From a bacterium (GTDB taxonomy: Bacteria; Bacillota; Bacilli; Lactobacillales; Streptococcaceae): a stretch of 64,000 bases of DNA. The translations under genes were made by a program, and so were the position numbers. The DNA is taken from positions 248,001 to 312,000 of the forward strand of contig CAJNCP010000001.1 of NCBI GenBank assembly GCA_905221295.1, given 5' to 3'. This document shows, one piece after another, positions 42,095 through 50,719 of the stretch (position 1 is the first letter of the stretch; each line of letters begins with the position of its first letter). Under the pieces are notes generated by a model, which worked only from the letters and a program-made list of their open reading frames with translations, made no database searches and was not told the origin of the DNA.

Positions 42095-42106
42095 TATTAA
42101 AATAGA

Positions 42107-43429
42107 ATGGAGAAGTCTAAAACTGTAGTTATTATGAAGATTAGTAAAATATTTAAATATATCTCGTCATTTATAGCGGTAATATTGCTACTATTCTTTT
42201 GGAAAATTATGATTAGTGAAGTTATTTCTGCTAATTTGAAAGTTTCTCAAGGAAATTTATTTGTATTAACTTTTATATTTTGGTTAGAAATAATTTTATT
42301 ATTGGTAATATATGACCTAATAATTTTTAACTTATATAGTATTATACGTTATTATTTGAGAGAACTGGGGGAATGGGCAGTAAGAACAAAAAAAGTAAGC
42401 TGTGCACTTTACATAATTAGATTGAACTATTATTTTCTAAGACTAAGCCGATTATTGCGATTAGGTTGGGTAACTTATGATAGTGACGAAAAAAGTTTGG
42501 TATGGATAGGCATATCTAAACTCACATTGACTAAACTAATACTTAACATATTTAAAATTATAATAAGTATACCTATGCTTTTGGCTTTTTTATCCGCTTG
42601 CTTTTCATTGAAAATATTGAGGGTAGATATTACCCATTATTTATCTAAGTTTCAAGAAATTTTGATAAGTATATTACAAATAAAAGTAAATATTAGTGAT
42701 ATCTTTTTGAGATTGCCAGCTATCGTGGCTTTAGTGACAATATTACCGACAGTTTTCTTCTTCTATTTCTATAGTCAAAAACGTGATGTTAGAAAAGTGA
42801 TTGACAAGGAAAATGGTCAATATTTTGAAGAAGTCATCTTACTGTTTGAAAAATTGTTGATTTGGGTCAATCATCATATTTACCAGATATCTAAAAATTT
42901 TGATTATGTTATTAATTGTCAAGATTCGATTATTGAAATGTTTTTAGAAAAGAAAATTCCGAATTATATGTCTTTAACTGAGAAAAAATATTATAGACCC
43001 AAAGGAATTGAGGGATTTAGTTTTTTAGATATAGCTAATTTAAGTGAATTAGAAGAAATTGTTACTAAATTGACGAGTGATAGATTAATTAAATTTACAC
43101 GTATATTTGCGGTTAATCGGTTTGATATCTGGCAATTCTATTTGAGGGATTTTAATTCATTAAGCGAAGAAGAGGAAATCGAAAAATTATTCTACACCCA
43201 AAAAGGGATGGCTTCTAAATTAGCAAATCGTTACACGTATCCATATGATGTCACCAAAGATAAATTAGAACAGAAGAGAAAAGAAGAGCGTTTGTGCTTA
43301 TCTTGCTCTATTTACTCTGATTTAGAGTTATTATATAGGTTAATGAGAATGAAAAACTCATTAAGATCCTATCTTTATTCTTCAAGGATGGAGAGATTAA
43401 TATTAAAAGTATTGAATAAAGATAAGTAG
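42107..43429 (+). CDS. Unrecognised AT-rich membrane protein in the toxin locus
   Basis: 440 residues with about four membrane helices (residues 15-35, 48-75, 140-165, 200-222) and a charged cytoplasmic C-terminal half rich in Lys/Glu. I recognise no family. It is clearly more AT-rich than the genes around the locus. The ATG at 42107 lacks a good ribosome site, and an alternative is the ATG at 42134. Lying between immunity remnants, it may be another immunity or accessory gene brought in with them. Confidence 0.6.
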   Translation: MEKSKTVVIMKISKIFKYISSFIAVILLLFFWKIMISEVISANLKVSQGNLFVLTFIFWLEIILLLVIYDLIIFNLYSIIRYYLRELGEWAVRTKKVSCALYIIRLNYYFLRLSRLLRLGWVTYDSDEKSLVWIGISKLTLTKLILNIFKIIISIPMLLAFLSACFSLKILRVDITHYLSKFQEILISILQIKVNISDIFLRLPAIVALVTILPTVFFFYFYSQKRDVRKVIDKENGQYFEEVILLFEKLLIWVNHHIYQISKNFDYVINCQDSIIEMFLEKKIPNYMSLTEKKYYRPKGIEGFSFLDIANLSELEEIVTKLTSDRLIKFTRIFAVNRFDIWQFYLRDFNSLSEEEEIEKLFYTQKGMASKLANRYTYPYDVTKDKLEQKRKEERLCLSCSIYSDLELLYRLMRMKNSLRSYLYSSRMERLILKVLNKDK

Positions 43430-43537
43430 TTACGTTTCACGGTTTAATTACAGAGTTAATCTTTTGATTTTGTATATTAGTATAGAAGAAATACGTCAAG
43501 TGTGTAGATTTGCTAGTGAAATTCTGGGTAAGTACTA
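43430..43537. other. Short non-coding spacer in the toxin locus
   Basis: AT-rich, no gene or clear element seen before the chimeric remnant. Confidence 0.5.
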
Positions 43538-43696
43538 AGCATTGGAAGGGATGACTACAAGGAAGATTTGGATTCTTACTACGACGAAATCGTCAATCAG
43601 AAAGTCTTGAAAGATTGGTGCTCCATTTATGACAGCAAGTACTCGCCAAGTAATTATGGCGAGGTGAAAGTCGAAACTCAGTGGGAGGATTGGTGA
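43538..43696 (+). pseudogene. Chimeric remnant: telC-tip motif joined to a tipC 3' end
   Basis: The frame reads SIGRDDYKEDLDS, the second aspartate motif of the toxin tip, then continues as YYDEIVNQKVLKDWCSIYD to QWEDW and stop, the end of TipC. The join lies at GATTTGGATTC, a sequence also present in tipC 3 and close to the toxin motif. It is a product of recombination or deletion between a tip and an immunity gene. Confidence 0.75.
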
Positions 43697-43728
43697 CATA
43701 AAGATTCTCGCCGATTATGTTAACAGGT

Positions 43729-43756
43729 GGCTCTCTGATATTCAGAGGGCTTTTTC
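43729..43756 (+). terminator. Terminator closing the toxin locus
   Basis: GCTCTCTGA / TCAGAGGGC stem with TTTTT, almost the same sequence as the rpsO terminator at 37106-37139. Confidence 0.85.
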
Positions 43757-43849
43757 TATGTATATTTCTATCCTTGTTCATCTAATAGAAATATGGTATA
43801 CTTTTTATGAGAATTTTCTAAATTTTTAATTTTGTTTAAGGAGGTTTTC

Positions 43850-44896
43850 ATGCTTTCCAAATTTTCTGGAAGCCGACGGGACCTGCAATTTGTGTTACTT
43901 TTAGGTGTTTTGCTAGGTATTTTAGGGATTTCCCTCTTTCTAGCAGTTTCTATGGGGTCCGTAGCGATTGATTTAGGAGATACCTATCGGATTATTTTAA
44001 GCAGGTTAGGATTTCCTCTTGAGATAGGAGAGGTTTCCAAGTCTACTCTTACCATTGTATGGAACATGAGATTCCCCCGAGTATTGTTAGGTCTGATAGT
44101 AGGGGCTGGACTTTCTATGTGTGGTAGCGTGATGCAGTCTACAGTTAACAATCCCATCGCAGAGCCTTATGTCTTAGGAATTTCTGCGGGTGCAACTCTA
44201 GGGGCAACTTTGAGCATCATTCTTGGTTTAAAATTGGTGATTAGCCTTGGAGCTTTCCTTGGAGCTATTTTGGCAACAATCGCTGTCCTCATCATTGCCT
44301 CTATGCAGGGCAGGATGACGACTTCTAGTCTGATCTTATCAGGAACGGTGGTCAATGCTCTCTTTCTGGCATTTTCCAACTTTATTATCTCAGTTGGCGC
44401 TAATGCGGACAGTGTGATGACCATTAAGTTTTGGACCATGGGTTCGCTTGCAGGGACTACCTGGTCTGACTTAGTCCTGCCAACTATGGTAGTAGGAATA
44501 GCCTTTCTATTTTTCTCTACTCAGTATCGTGTTTTCAATGCGATGATGATGGGAGATGAAGCTGCTTTAACTTTGGGGATTCCCTTACGCTTCTATTGGT
44601 ATCTTTACGTGACCGTGGTGGCTGTGCTGACAGCTGTCTTAGTGGCAACCTGTGGGATTATTGGATTTGTCGGTCTGATTACTCCACATTTAGCTCGAGG
44701 GTTAGTAGGAACGAATTACAAGAGGCTTTTTCCCGTTGCAACCTTGCTGGGTGCCCTCTTTGTCGTCTGGGCAGATGTACTCTCGCGTATCATCATTCAA
44801 AATGCTGAGCTGCCTATTGGTATTTTCACAGCCTTAGTAGGTGCTCCCTTCTTTATCTACATTGTTGGAGGTAGGCGAAGGGAGGTGAGGGCCTGA
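43850..44896 (+). CDS. Iron-siderophore type ABC transporter permease (FecCD family)
   Basis: 348 residues, about nine or ten membrane helices. The conserved blocks RFPRVLLGLIVGAGLSMCGS, NPIAEPYVLGISAGA and the coupling region GFVGLITPHLARGLVG are standard FecCD. A single permease presumably dimerises. Start at 43850 (AAGGAGG 6 bp away). Operon with the ATPase, binding protein and esterase that follow. Substrate probably a ferric siderophore or heme, inferred from family and esterase. Confidence 0.92.
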   Translation: MLSKFSGSRRDLQFVLLLGVLLGILGISLFLAVSMGSVAIDLGDTYRIILSRLGFPLEIGEVSKSTLTIVWNMRFPRVLLGLIVGAGLSMCGSVMQSTVNNPIAEPYVLGISAGATLGATLSIILGLKLVISLGAFLGAILATIAVLIIASMQGRMTTSSLILSGTVVNALFLAFSNFIISVGANADSVMTIKFWTMGSLAGTTWSDLVLPTMVVGIAFLFFSTQYRVFNAMMMGDEAALTLGIPLRFYWYLYVTVVAVLTAVLVATCGIIGFVGLITPHLARGLVGTNYKRLFPVATLLGALFVVWADVLSRIIIQNAELPIGIFTALVGAPFFIYIVGGRRREVRA

Positions 44897-44897
44897 T

Positions 44898-45653
44898 ATG
44901 GACTTGATTTGTCAGGATGTCCACTTTGGACTAGGAGGGAAAAAAATCCTCAAAGGAGTTTCTCTTAAGGTTGAGGGGCATCAATTTCACACGATACTAG
45001 GACCAAATGGAAGTGGGAAAACCAGCCTGCTTAAACTCCTCTATCGTCAGGAAAAGGCGGACAAAGGCTTGATAAGCCTAGATGGAAAGCCACTGGAGCA
45101 TTGGTCACTCAAAGAAACAGCTAAGCAAATGGCAGTTGTCACCCAGTTTAATCAATTGCAGTTTGATTGTACAGTTGAGGAAATCGTCTTGCTGGGAAGA
45201 ACTCCCCACCTCTCTTTTTTACAGAAGGAAAGGGAAAGGGATTATGCCCTCGTTCAAGATGCTCTCGTCAAGGTGGATATGCTTGAGAAGAAAACTCGTC
45301 TCTATTCGTCCCTGTCAGGGGGAGAGAAACAACGAGTCTTATTAGCCCGCGCCTTGGCGCAAGAACCGACTCTCTTGCTCCTGGACGAACCAACCAATCA
45401 CCTGGATATTAAGTACCAGCTAGACTTATTGGCCATTGTGAAAGACCTCAAGATCAATGTTCTAGCTGTCCTGCATGACATTCAACTTGCTTGTCGTTAT
45501 TCGGATTATCTCTATCTGATGAAAGAGGGAGAAATCCTTTACCAAGGGACTCCAAAGGAGACCATCACCCCTGAGTCATTGCAAACTGTATATGGAGTTC
45601 AAAGTCAGGTTACTTGGACCGAGGATCAGCAAGCCATGATTCACTATTTATAA
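44898..45653 (+). CDS. Iron-siderophore type ABC transporter ATP-binding protein
   Basis: 251 residues. Walker A GPNGSGKTS, Q-loop TQFNQLQ, signature LSGGEKQRVLLARA, Walker B LLLLDEPTNHLD and the switch His in VLHDIQL are present. FepC/BtuD-type. Starts 1 bp after the permease stop and powers it. Confidence 0.93.
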   Translation: MDLICQDVHFGLGGKKILKGVSLKVEGHQFHTILGPNGSGKTSLLKLLYRQEKADKGLISLDGKPLEHWSLKETAKQMAVVTQFNQLQFDCTVEEIVLLGRTPHLSFLQKERERDYALVQDALVKVDMLEKKTRLYSSLSGGEKQRVLLARALAQEPTLLLLDEPTNHLDIKYQLDLLAIVKDLKINVLAVLHDIQLACRYSDYLYLMKEGEILYQGTPKETITPESLQTVYGVQSQVTWTEDQQAMIHYL

Positions 45654-45672
45654 GAATGAAAAGGAAAACAAG

Positions 45673-46683
45673 ATGAAAAAAACACTAAGCATTTTACTCG
45701 TAACAGTAGCTACCCTAACCATGGCAGCTTGTGGTAACACTACTACAGAAAAAGCTACCACACAGTCTAGCACAGAAACAAGTCAAAAGGCCAGCACAGA
45801 GACGATTTATCCGTTAACGGTCAAGACCTATGATGCTAAGGGAAATGAAGTCGAACAAGTCTTTGACAAGGCACCTGAAAAAGTTATCACCAACAATCTT
45901 TCAACTACTGAAATTTTGTTGGAGTTAGGATTGAAGGATAAAATTGCTGGCATGCTCAATCCGGACAATGCTGTAACAGGTAAATACAAGGACGCGATTG
46001 CGACGATTACTCAAATTGGCGATAAAAAAACAGTCTCACAAGAGACAGTCCTTTCTTATGAGCCAGATGCTGTGATGGGTCGAAACATGATGTTTTCTGA
46101 AAAATCCTTGGGAACAGTTAGCACTTGGAATGAAAACAAAATCCCAGTCTATACGCAAAAAGCTTCTCTCTCAACGATTCAGCAAGATTTGGGAAATATC
46201 GTAGAAGATGTCAAAAATCTTGGAATGATTTTCAATGTTCAGGACAAGGCCAATGAATACGCAGCCCAGTTACAAGCTAAAATTGATGCTGTTAAGAAAG
46301 CAAATCCAACAAGCCAAGGTGAAAAGAAAAAGGCTTTGATTATGGTTGCTTATAATGACGAAACCTTTGGTGCATACAAGTCTGCTTTGCAAGAAAGCTT
46401 GTTGAATCAACTTGGTTATACAAACGTTGCAACGGGAACATCAGGCTTGACCCTGGAAAATCTCGTGTCAATGGATCCTGAGTTGATTATCTATGTAACC
46501 AGTGACCGCAATAAAAAATTGGATGCCAACGCAGTAGAGTTGATGAAGGCAAATGAAGTTTTGGAAAACGTTCCTGCAATTAAGAATCAAAAAATCATGA
46601 CCATTTCTTACGATGAGTTGATGGACTATGGTCCATCAGTGATTGATTCCCTTGAGAAAATCAATGACTTTATCAATAAATAA
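45673..46683 (+). CDS. Iron-siderophore type substrate-binding lipoprotein
   Basis: 336 residues. Lipobox LTMAAC (Cys at about 20) and a Thr/Ser-rich linker, then a FecB/TroA-like two-lobe domain: PEKVITNNLSTTEILLELGL starts lobe 1, and the ligand-facing segments include MGRNMMFSE and ISYDELMDYG. It captures the ligand at the cell surface. Its 3' end overlaps the esterase start by 20 bp. Confidence 0.9.
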   Translation: MKKTLSILLVTVATLTMAACGNTTTEKATTQSSTETSQKASTETIYPLTVKTYDAKGNEVEQVFDKAPEKVITNNLSTTEILLELGLKDKIAGMLNPDNAVTGKYKDAIATITQIGDKKTVSQETVLSYEPDAVMGRNMMFSEKSLGTVSTWNENKIPVYTQKASLSTIQQDLGNIVEDVKNLGMIFNVQDKANEYAAQLQAKIDAVKKANPTSQGEKKKALIMVAYNDETFGAYKSALQESLLNQLGYTNVATGTSGLTLENLVSMDPELIIYVTSDRNKKLDANAVELMKANEVLENVPAIKNQKIMTISYDELMDYGPSVIDSLEKINDFINK

Positions 46684-47356
46684 TGAGTTTGATTGGGAAG
46701 GAATCCAAGTTAAGGTCAGCCTTCCTTCGACCTATGATCCCAACCAAACTTATCCAGCTATTCTCTTGAATGATGGAAACTTGGATTTTCTAACTTCCCT
46801 TTCAGAATCTGTGATTTTAGTGGGCTTAACCTCTAAAAATCGCCTAGATGACTACACTCCATGGAAGACATCTGCTCTGAGAGATGGAGCTCCAGATTTT
46901 GGGGGTCAGGCAAATGCCTATCATAGTCATTTATTTGGAGGTCTTTTAGACAAGTTGCAGTCGCTTTATCGCCTGGACAAAGCTCGCCTTGCTTATGGAG
47001 GTTACTCACTAGGTGGTTTGGCGGCAGTATACAGTCTTTTCCATTTTGACAAGGTCTCCTGTATCTTTTCTATCTGCGGTTCCTTTTGGTATCCTGATTT
47101 TGTGACTTACTGCAAGGATGAAAAGGTGAAGAATTTGGACTGTTTACTGTATTTACAGAATGGTCAAACAGAGGGAGCCCATCATACCAATCGCTTGGCT
47201 CAAGCACCAGTCTATGCTGCGCAGATTCATACCAGTCTTCAGAAACACTATCCGACTAGTCAGTTTGTCTTTGATCCCTATGGGCATCATGAGCAAGTGG
47301 CTGAGCGATTTCTAGTCTTTTCCAGCTGGTTGGTCCAAAAATGGAAAATCAAATAA
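46664..47356 (+). CDS. Alpha/beta-hydrolase of the esterase D / siderophore esterase type
   Basis: 230 residues. Nucleophile motif GGYSLGGLAA (Ser about residue 115), a DGNLDF strand typical of the family, and a C-terminal His in PYGHHEQVAERF. No signal peptide, so cytoplasmic. As the last gene of an iron ABC operon it probably hydrolyses an imported ester-type siderophore (Fes/BesA role) to free the iron. The start overlaps the lipoprotein gene and has only a weak ribosome site. Ends at a strong bidirectional terminator. Confidence 0.75.
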   Translation: MTLSINNEFDWEGIQVKVSLPSTYDPNQTYPAILLNDGNLDFLTSLSESVILVGLTSKNRLDDYTPWKTSALRDGAPDFGGQANAYHSHLFGGLLDKLQSLYRLDKARLAYGGYSLGGLAAVYSLFHFDKVSCIFSICGSFWYPDFVTYCKDEKVKNLDCLLYLQNGQTEGAHHTNRLAQAPVYAAQIHTSLQKHYPTSQFVFDPYGHHEQVAERFLVFSSWLVQKWKIK

Positions 47357-47359
47357 AAG

Positions 47360-47400
47360 AAATATCCCTTGGCAAAAGCCAAGGGATATTTGTATTTTTT
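47360..47400. terminator. Bidirectional terminator between the esterase and plsC
   Basis: AATATCCCTTGGC / GCCAAGGGATATT, 13 perfect pairs with AAAA loop and A/T flanks on both sides. It serves two convergent genes. Confidence 0.92.
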
Positions 47401-48148
47401 AACCAAGAACCTCTCTCTTCTTATCTGGATTCCAGATAAAGCTTGCAATGAAGGTAAAGATAATCGTTAGGATACCAACAAACACTGCAAGGATAAGGGC
47501 AGGGATGCGGACAAACCACCAGAGTGGGTTTGGTTTTTTATCATTGTGCCATTGCTTGGTTTCTTCGTCTAAACGTTGGAATTCAGCTTGGATGCGGTCT
47601 GCAACCATTTCAATCCCTTCATCATTCATTTTCTTGATGTCTGAGATATCGATAGGATTTCCAAAGTTCATATCCACACGTTCACGGCTGACCAAGCCTT
47701 TCAAGGTCATGGGACCGGTGTAGGTAACAGGCATGATACGGACCTTAGCCATTTTGGCAATCAAGGCAACTCCACCCTTGACATCGTTTGAGTGACGGCT
47801 CCCACTTGGAAACATGATGAGAGAGCGGTCGCTTTTTTTGAGGACGTTAATAGGGTACTTGATGGCAGAGGCGTTAGGTTTTTCCCGGTCAATAGGAAAG
47901 GCGCCACACATACGGATCCACCAGCCAAAGATACGGTTGTTAAACAGCTCTTTTTTGGCCATAAAGATGAACTGTTTTGGCTTGGTCGCAAAGGCCATGT
48001 AAACAGGATCCCACCAGGTACGGTGAGGTGCGACCAGGATATAGTTTTCGTCTCGGCTAGGGATTTTATCAGTATTGTGATAGTGGGCATTGCCATTGAT
48101 GGACCACAAGATCAGCATGACTAGTCCACGCAAATAAGTATAAAACAT
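47399..48148 (-). CDS. plsC: 1-acyl-sn-glycerol-3-phosphate acyltransferase
   Basis: 249 residues. The HX4D acyltransferase motif is HRTWWDPV (about residues 42-49), the lysophosphatidate-binding motif is FPSGSRHS (variant of FPEGTRS), and PVTYTGP follows. A C-terminal membrane helix lies at about 215-240. It makes phosphatidic acid on the inner membrane face. GAAGGAGA precedes the ATG on the minus strand. Confidence 0.93.
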   Translation of the reverse strand: MFYTYLRGLVMLILWSINGNAHYHNTDKIPSRDENYILVAPHRTWWDPVYMAFATKPKQFIFMAKKELFNNRIFGWWIRMCGAFPIDREKPNASAIKYPINVLKKSDRSLIMFPSGSRHSNDVKGGVALIAKMAKVRIMPVTYTGPMTLKGLVSRERVDMNFGNPIDISDIKKMNDEGIEMVADRIQAEFQRLDEETKQWHNDKKPNPLWWFVRIPALILAVFVGILTIIFTFIASFIWNPDKKREVLG

Positions 48149-48244
48149 GAGATCTCCTTCGATTGTATTGCTTTTATTATTATACCTTATCGAAAGACTA
48201 CTGGCAAACTTTTTCAGTTATCAGCCAACAGTTTTTGGATGAGA

Positions 48245-48274
48245 TTAGAATTCTGTTAGAAAAAATGATATGAT
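48245..48274 (+). promoter_or_regulatory. Promoter of the P-type ATPase, close to its start codon
   Basis: TTAGAA (48245-48250), 18 bp, extended TGATATGAT (-10 at 48269-48274). Transcription should start near 48281, at the ATG of 48282, implying a leaderless message. Confidence 0.6.
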
Positions 48275-48281
48275 AGAATTC

Positions 48282-50618
48282 ATGGATAAAAATAAGATCA
48301 TGGGATTAACCCAAAGAGAGATCAAGGAAAGACAGGCTCAAGGTTTGGTCAATGACTTTACCGCGTCGGCCAGTACCAGTACTTGGCAAATCGTTAAACG
48401 AAATGTTTTTACACTTTTTAACGCATTAAACTTTGTTATTGCTCTAGCGCTGGCCTTTGTGCAGGCTTGGAGCAATCTGGTCTTCTTTGCTGTTATCTGC
48501 TTTAACGCTTTTTCTGGGATTGTGACCGAGCTACGGGCCAAACATATGGTGGACAAGCTCAATCTCATGACCAAGGAAAAGGTCAAAACCATCCGTGAGG
48601 GCCAAGAAGTCGCTCTCAATCCAGAAGAATTGGTGCTAGGAGATGTCATTCGTTTGTCTGCGGGAGAGCAGATTCCTAGTGATGCCTTGGTTTTGGAAGG
48701 CTTCGCGGAAGTCAATGAAGCTATGTTAACGGGAGAGAGTGATTTGGTGCAAAAGGAAGTGGATGCTCTGCTTTTATCGGGCAGTTTCCTAGCCAGTGGC
48801 GCAGTTTTGGCTCAAGTTCACCATGTCGGGGCAGACAACTATGCTGCCAAACTCATGCTGGAAGCTAAGACAGTGAAACCGATCAACTCCCGAATTATGA
48901 AATCGCTGGACAAGCTAGCTGGTTTTACTGGGAAGATTATCATTCCCTTTGGTCTAGCTCTCTTGCTAGAAGCCTTGATGTTAAAAGGTTTGCCCCTCAA
49001 ATCATCCGTTGTAAATTCGTCGACAGCCCTTTTGGGAATGTTGCCCAAGGGAATCGCCCTTTTGACAATTACTTCACTCTTGACTGCGGTGATCAAGCTG
49101 GGCTTGAAAAAGGTTTTAGTACAGGAGATGTACTCTGTCGAGACCTTGGCGCGCGTGGATATGCTCTGTCTGGACAAGACGGGAACCATCACCCAAGGAA
49201 AGATGCAGGTGGAGGCGGTTCTTCCTCTGACGGAAACTTATGGTGAAGAGGCTATTACTAACATTCTGACCAGCTACATAGCTCATAGTGAGGATAAGAA
49301 TCCAACAGCCCAAGCCATTCGCCAGCGTTTCCAAGGTCAGGTTTCCTATCCTATGCTTTCGAATCTTCCTTTCTCAAGCGACCGCAAGTGGGGAGCAATG
49401 GAGTTAGAAGGGCTAGGAACGGTTTTCTTAGGTGCGCCTGAGATGTTGTTGGACTCTGAAGTACCAGAAGCCAGAGAGGCTTTGGAGAGAGGGTCTCGTG
49501 TCTTGGTCTTAGCCCTCAGTCAGGAAAAACTAGATCATCACAAACCACAGAAACCATCTGATATTCAGGCCCTCGCCTTGCTGGAAATCTTGGACCCTAT
49601 TCGAGAAGGAGCAGCTGAGACGCTGGACTATCTCCGTTCTCAGGAAGTGGGCCTCAAGATTATCTCTGGTGACAATCCGGTCACTGTGTCCAGCATTGCC
49701 CAAAAGGCTGGTTTTGCAGACTATCACAGCTATGTAGATTGCTCAAAAATCACGGATGAGGAATTGATTGCCATGGCTGAAGAGACAGCTATTTTCGGAC
49801 GTGTTTCCCCTCATCAAAAGAAACTCATCATCCAAACGCTGAAAAAAGCAGGACATACAACGGCTATGACAGGGGACGGAGTCAATGACATCCTAGCTCT
49901 TCGTGAGGCGGATTGTTCTATTGTAATGGCTGAGGGAGATCCTGCGACTCGTCAGATTGCCAATCTAGTTCTCTTGAACTCAGACTTTAATGATGTTCCT
50001 GAGATTCTCTTTGAAGGTCGTCGCGTGGTTAATAACATCGCCCATATCGCACCGATTTTCTTGATTAAGACCATCTATTCCTTCTTGCTTGCAGTCATCT
50101 GTATCGCCAGTGTTCTTCTGGGACGGTCTGAGTGGATCTTGATTTTCCCCTTCATTCCGATCCAGATTACCATGATTGACCAGTTCGTGGAAGGTTTCCC
50201 GCCATTCGTTCTGACTTTTGAGCGAAATATCAAGCCTGTTGAACCAAATTTCCTCAGAAGATCCATGCTTCGTGCTCTACCAAGTGCACTCATGGTCGTG
50301 TTCAGCGTTCTCTTTGTGAAAATATTTGGAGCGAGTCAAGGTTGGTCTGAGATAGAAATATCAACTCTCCTCTATTATCTCCTTGGGTCTATCGGTTTCT
50401 TATCCGTATTTAGAGCCTGCATGCCATTTACCCTCTGGCGTGTCCTCTTGATTGTCTGGTCAGTAGGAGGCTTCCTAGTTACAGCTCTCTTCCCAATGAT
50501 CCAAAAGTTGCTTGAAATTTCGACCTTAACAGGACAAACGTTACCTGTCTATGGGGCTATGATGTTGGTCTTTACGGTGATTTTCATCTTGACAAGTCGT
50601 TACCAAGCTAGAAAATAA
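48282..50618 (+). CDS. Cation-transporting P-type ATPase (E1-E2)
   Basis: 778 residues if started at 48282. TGES (MLTGESD), the phosphorylation motif DKTGTITQGK (Asp about 300) and the hinge GDGVNDILALREAD are all present. Membrane helices lie before TGES, before DKTGT and at the C-terminus (about 590-775). The N-terminal metal-binding domain of copper pumps is absent, so a divalent or alkali cation is more likely. The ion is unknown. No ribosome site precedes either ATG (48270 or 48282). Confidence 0.9.
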   Translation: MDKNKIMGLTQREIKERQAQGLVNDFTASASTSTWQIVKRNVFTLFNALNFVIALALAFVQAWSNLVFFAVICFNAFSGIVTELRAKHMVDKLNLMTKEKVKTIREGQEVALNPEELVLGDVIRLSAGEQIPSDALVLEGFAEVNEAMLTGESDLVQKEVDALLLSGSFLASGAVLAQVHHVGADNYAAKLMLEAKTVKPINSRIMKSLDKLAGFTGKIIIPFGLALLLEALMLKGLPLKSSVVNSSTALLGMLPKGIALLTITSLLTAVIKLGLKKVLVQEMYSVETLARVDMLCLDKTGTITQGKMQVEAVLPLTETYGEEAITNILTSYIAHSEDKNPTAQAIRQRFQGQVSYPMLSNLPFSSDRKWGAMELEGLGTVFLGAPEMLLDSEVPEAREALERGSRVLVLALSQEKLDHHKPQKPSDIQALALLEILDPIREGAAETLDYLRSQEVGLKIISGDNPVTVSSIAQKAGFADYHSYVDCSKITDEELIAMAEETAIFGRVSPHQKKLIIQTLKKAGHTTAMTGDGVNDILALREADCSIVMAEGDPATRQIANLVLLNSDFNDVPEILFEGRRVVNNIAHIAPIFLIKTIYSFLLAVICIASVLLGRSEWILIFPFIPIQITMIDQFVEGFPPFVLTFERNIKPVEPNFLRRSMLRALPSALMVVFSVLFVKIFGASQGWSEIEISTLLYYLLGSIGFLSVFRACMPFTLWRVLLIVWSVGGFLVTALFPMIQKLLEISTLTGQTLPVYGAMMLVFTVIFILTSRYQARK

Positions 50619-50620
50619 AG

Positions 50621-50653
50621 AAAGGCTGCAATCTGTGGATTGCGGTCTTTTTA
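50621..50653 (+). terminator. Terminator after the P-type ATPase
   Basis: AAGGCTGCAATC / GATTGCGGTCTT with TGTG loop and T-run. Confidence 0.85.
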
Positions 50654-50719
50654 GGTGCAAGATTGCTAGCTGAAATGTGGTATAATAAGAGGTAACAGAG
50701 TTTTGGAAAGTGAGAGAAG

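Noticed and set aside
47792..48124. Plus-strand frame opposite plsC
   Set aside because: Antisense to a clear PlsC. No start signals.
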